A stretch of 64,000 nucleotides of DNA, taken from Sutcliffiella horikoshii (GTDB taxonomy: Bacteria; Bacillota; Bacilli; Bacillales; Bacillaceae_I). The notes under the pieces are model-generated. The model had not been told where the DNA came from. It ran no database searches and saw only the letters and a program-made list of their open reading frames with translations. Of the stretch, positions 62,470 to 64,000 are shown in pieces (within the stretch, counting starts at the first letter, position 1; each line of letters opens with the position of its first letter). The position numbers and the translations under genes are program-made. Location: positions 434,001-498,000 of the forward strand of contig NZ_RXZI01000002.1 in the NCBI RefSeq assembly GCF_021991925.1. Direction: 5' to 3'.

Positions 62470-63612
62470 ATGAAAGATAAAATAAAAGTAATGACGATTT
62501 TTGGAACAAGACCAGAAGCTATAAAAATGGCACCGCTCGTATTGGAGTTAAAGAAATACTCAGAAGATATTGAACCTATAGTAACAGTGACTGCACAACA
62601 CCGTGAAATGCTTGATCAAGTTTTGGAGCTATTTTCAATAGTTCCAGATTATGACTTGAATATCATGAAAGACAGACAAACTTTAACTGGTGTAACAGTA
62701 CGTGCATTAGAAGGTCTTGAGACTATTATGAATGAGGTAAAACCAGACCTAGTTTTGGTCCATGGAGATACTACCACTACCTTTGCAGCAAGTTTAGCCG
62801 CATTCTATAATCAAATTTCTGTTGGCCACGTTGAAGCTGGATTGAGAACTTGGAATAAATATTCTCCATACCCTGAAGAGATTAATCGCCAAATTACTGG
62901 TGTGATTTCTGATTTGCACTTTGCTCCCACTGAAAAATCAAGAAACAATCTTTTAAATGAAAATAAGTCTGAAAAATCTATTTTTGTAACCGGAAATACA
63001 GCTATTGATGCTTTGAAAACAACTGTTTCAGAAACTTATGAACACGAAGTGTTGGATAAGATAGGCAAAGACAGGTTGATATTATTGACTGCTCATCGAA
63101 GAGAAAATGTGGGTACCCCTATGCGCAATATGTTTAGGGCTATAAAAAAAATAGTAAACGAACATTCAGATGTTCAAGTAGTATATCCAGTACACTTAAA
63201 TCCTGCAGTGAGAGAGATTGCAAATGATATTATCGGCGATGACCCTAGGATACATCTAATTGAACCACTTGGTGTGTATGACTTTCATAATTTTGCTGCC
63301 AGATCAACTTTTATCCTAACTGATTCCGGAGGCGTCCAGGAAGAGGCACCTTCACTTGGAATACCTGTCTTAGTATTAAGAGATACTACAGAACGTCCAG
63401 AAGGAATTGAGGCCGGAACTTTAAAGCTTGCAGGTACGGATGAAGATGAAATTTATGAGTTGTCTTATCAACTCTTAAATAACAACGAGTTTTATGACAC
63501 CATGTCTAAATCCTCAAATCCTTATGGTGACGGAATGGCTTCAAATCGCATTGTTAAATCAATTTTATATCATTTTGGTAAAGGGCCAAAACCCGACTCT
63601 TTTAACCCTTAA
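62470..63612 (+). CDS. mnaA: UDP-N-acetylglucosamine 2-epimerase (non-hydrolysing)
   Basis: A 380-residue enzyme that makes UDP-ManNAc for teichoic acid linkage units or capsule. Family motifs are clear: FGTRPEAIKMAPLV at about 9-22, HGDTTTTFA near 95, VEAGLRTWNKYSPYPEE near 125, TAHRRENVG near 206 and DSGGVQEEAPSLG near 285. The length is normal. ATG 62470 follows AAAGGTGAAG, and the in-frame TTG at 62452 was rejected. It begins a polysaccharide cluster that continues past the right edge, and a hairpin with T residues follows. Confidence 0.94.
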   Translation: MKDKIKVMTIFGTRPEAIKMAPLVLELKKYSEDIEPIVTVTAQHREMLDQVLELFSIVPDYDLNIMKDRQTLTGVTVRALEGLETIMNEVKPDLVLVHGDTTTTFAASLAAFYNQISVGHVEAGLRTWNKYSPYPEEINRQITGVISDLHFAPTEKSRNNLLNENKSEKSIFVTGNTAIDALKTTVSETYEHEVLDKIGKDRLILLTAHRRENVGTPMRNMFRAIKKIVNEHSDVQVVYPVHLNPAVREIANDIIGDDPRIHLIEPLGVYDFHNFAARSTFILTDSGGVQEEAPSLGIPVLVLRDTTERPEGIEAGTLKLAGTDEDEIYELSYQLLNNNEFYDTMSKSSNPYGDGMASNRIVKSILYHFGKGPKPDSFNP

Positions 63613-63621
63613 TCAATTTTT

Positions 63622-63652
63622 ACACCAGCTCTATATAGAGTTGGTGTTTTCC
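63622..63652 (+). terminator. Terminator after the epimerase gene
   Basis: ACACCAGCTC with GAGTTGGTGT, around a TATATA loop, then TTTTCCTTTT. Confidence 0.8.
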
Positions 63653-63890
63653 TTTTATGAAATTACACAATGTGGATAAAATAATAATTTTTGAACACAT
63701 TCTAATTAGTTAAGTTGTGAGGCGAAATGGACTTAGTAATATTTAATAAAAGTCCTTAACTTCCTTTTTCTTGAATATTACATTTCCTATTATGGAAACT
63801 TAACTTGAAAGTAATTTTATCTTTCTTTAATTTAAATAGGATAGAGTATATAATGGTACAGAATCTAAAAAAATTGAGGTAAATCCGAAC

Positions 63891-64000
63891 ATGAAAAAAA
63901 TAATTGTTTATTTCCCTTATGAACTTAAAGAACAAAAAAGCGGATCTTCAGTAAGGCCAATTAAAATGATTGAGGCTTTCAGAGATTTTGGTAAAATTAA
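63891..64000 (+). CDS. Partial gene at right edge, probable glycosyltransferase
   Basis: The first 36 codons of an ORF starting MKKIIVYFPYELKEQKSGSS, followed by VRPIKMIEAFRDFGKI, cut by the window end. The opening strand, the SGSSVRPIKMIEAF segment and the position after the epimerase gene resemble the start of a family-4 glycosyltransferase of capsule or teichuronic clusters. GAGGT is 10 nt before the ATG. Too little is present for a firm call. Confidence 0.5.
   Translation, partial: MKKIIVYFPYELKEQKSGSSVRPIKMIEAFRDFGKI

Overview
The window looks like chromosome from an endospore-forming, probably alkaliphilic Bacillaceae bacterium (Bacillus or a relative such as Sutcliffiella). The reasons are low-to-moderate GC, strong GGAGG ribosome sites, comK, ywpF/ssbB and ywqA/ywqB neighbourhoods ordered as in Bacillus subtilis, a CwlC-type amidase, LacI/CcpA-like boxes and a textbook sigma-B promoter. 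No rRNA, tRNA, transposase or CRISPR array was seen. The genus is an inference.

Layout. 1-974: cut-off gene on the minus strand. 1342-7095: giant cell-wall-anchored amylopullulanase with two catalytic domains, preceded by three cre-like boxes. 7261-21928: a glycan-use locus. A minus-strand operon (sugar-binding lipoprotein, two ABC permeases, YesL-like protein, ROK repressor) faces a plus-strand operon (secreted GH43, M24-fold protein with altered metal ligands, GH2, cytoplasmic GH43, galK, galE, galT). The import subunits, the cytoplasmic glycosidases and a full Leloir pathway point to a galactose-containing plant oligosaccharide, perhaps arabinogalactan or galactan side chains. Shared AT-rich boxes in both promoter regions are the likely ROK operators.

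22096-31994: DMT transporter, LRR surface protein, comK, galU/gtaB, VanZ-like protein, glutamate dehydrogenase, PAS-GGDEF cyclase. 32309-39453: second sugar locus (two permeases, binding lipoprotein, YesM/YesN-type two-component system, Gfo/Idh oxidoreductase). Neither sugar locus has an ATPase gene, so both probably share an MsmX-type ATPase encoded elsewhere.

39571-51190: sigma-B stress protein, GT2-GtrA protein, small proteins, SEC-C protein, an acidic surface protein translationally coupled to a class D sortase, ywpF, competence ssbB with ComK boxes, an XRE regulator and a VanZ-like protein. 51415-64000: SNF2 helicase/SWIM pair, BsuPI lipoprotein, CwlC-like amidase, second class D sortase, YwqE-type phosphatase, LCP ligase, UDP-GlcNAc 2-epimerase and the start of a glycan gene, which is the edge of an envelope polysaccharide region.

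Two themes stand out. First, all three putative wall-anchored proteins end in an LPxTA-like signal (LPLTA, LPFTA, MPDTA) rather than LPxTG, and the two sortases present are class D. Second, the intergenic DNA is rich in short repeats: a dispersed GGGTCAGACCC palindrome with a longer conserved arm, a 34-bp tandem array, a 21-bp phased array, tandem 50-bp hairpins, and a GC-rich dispersed element of about 120 bp, one copy of which is split by an inverted-repeat element carrying another copy.
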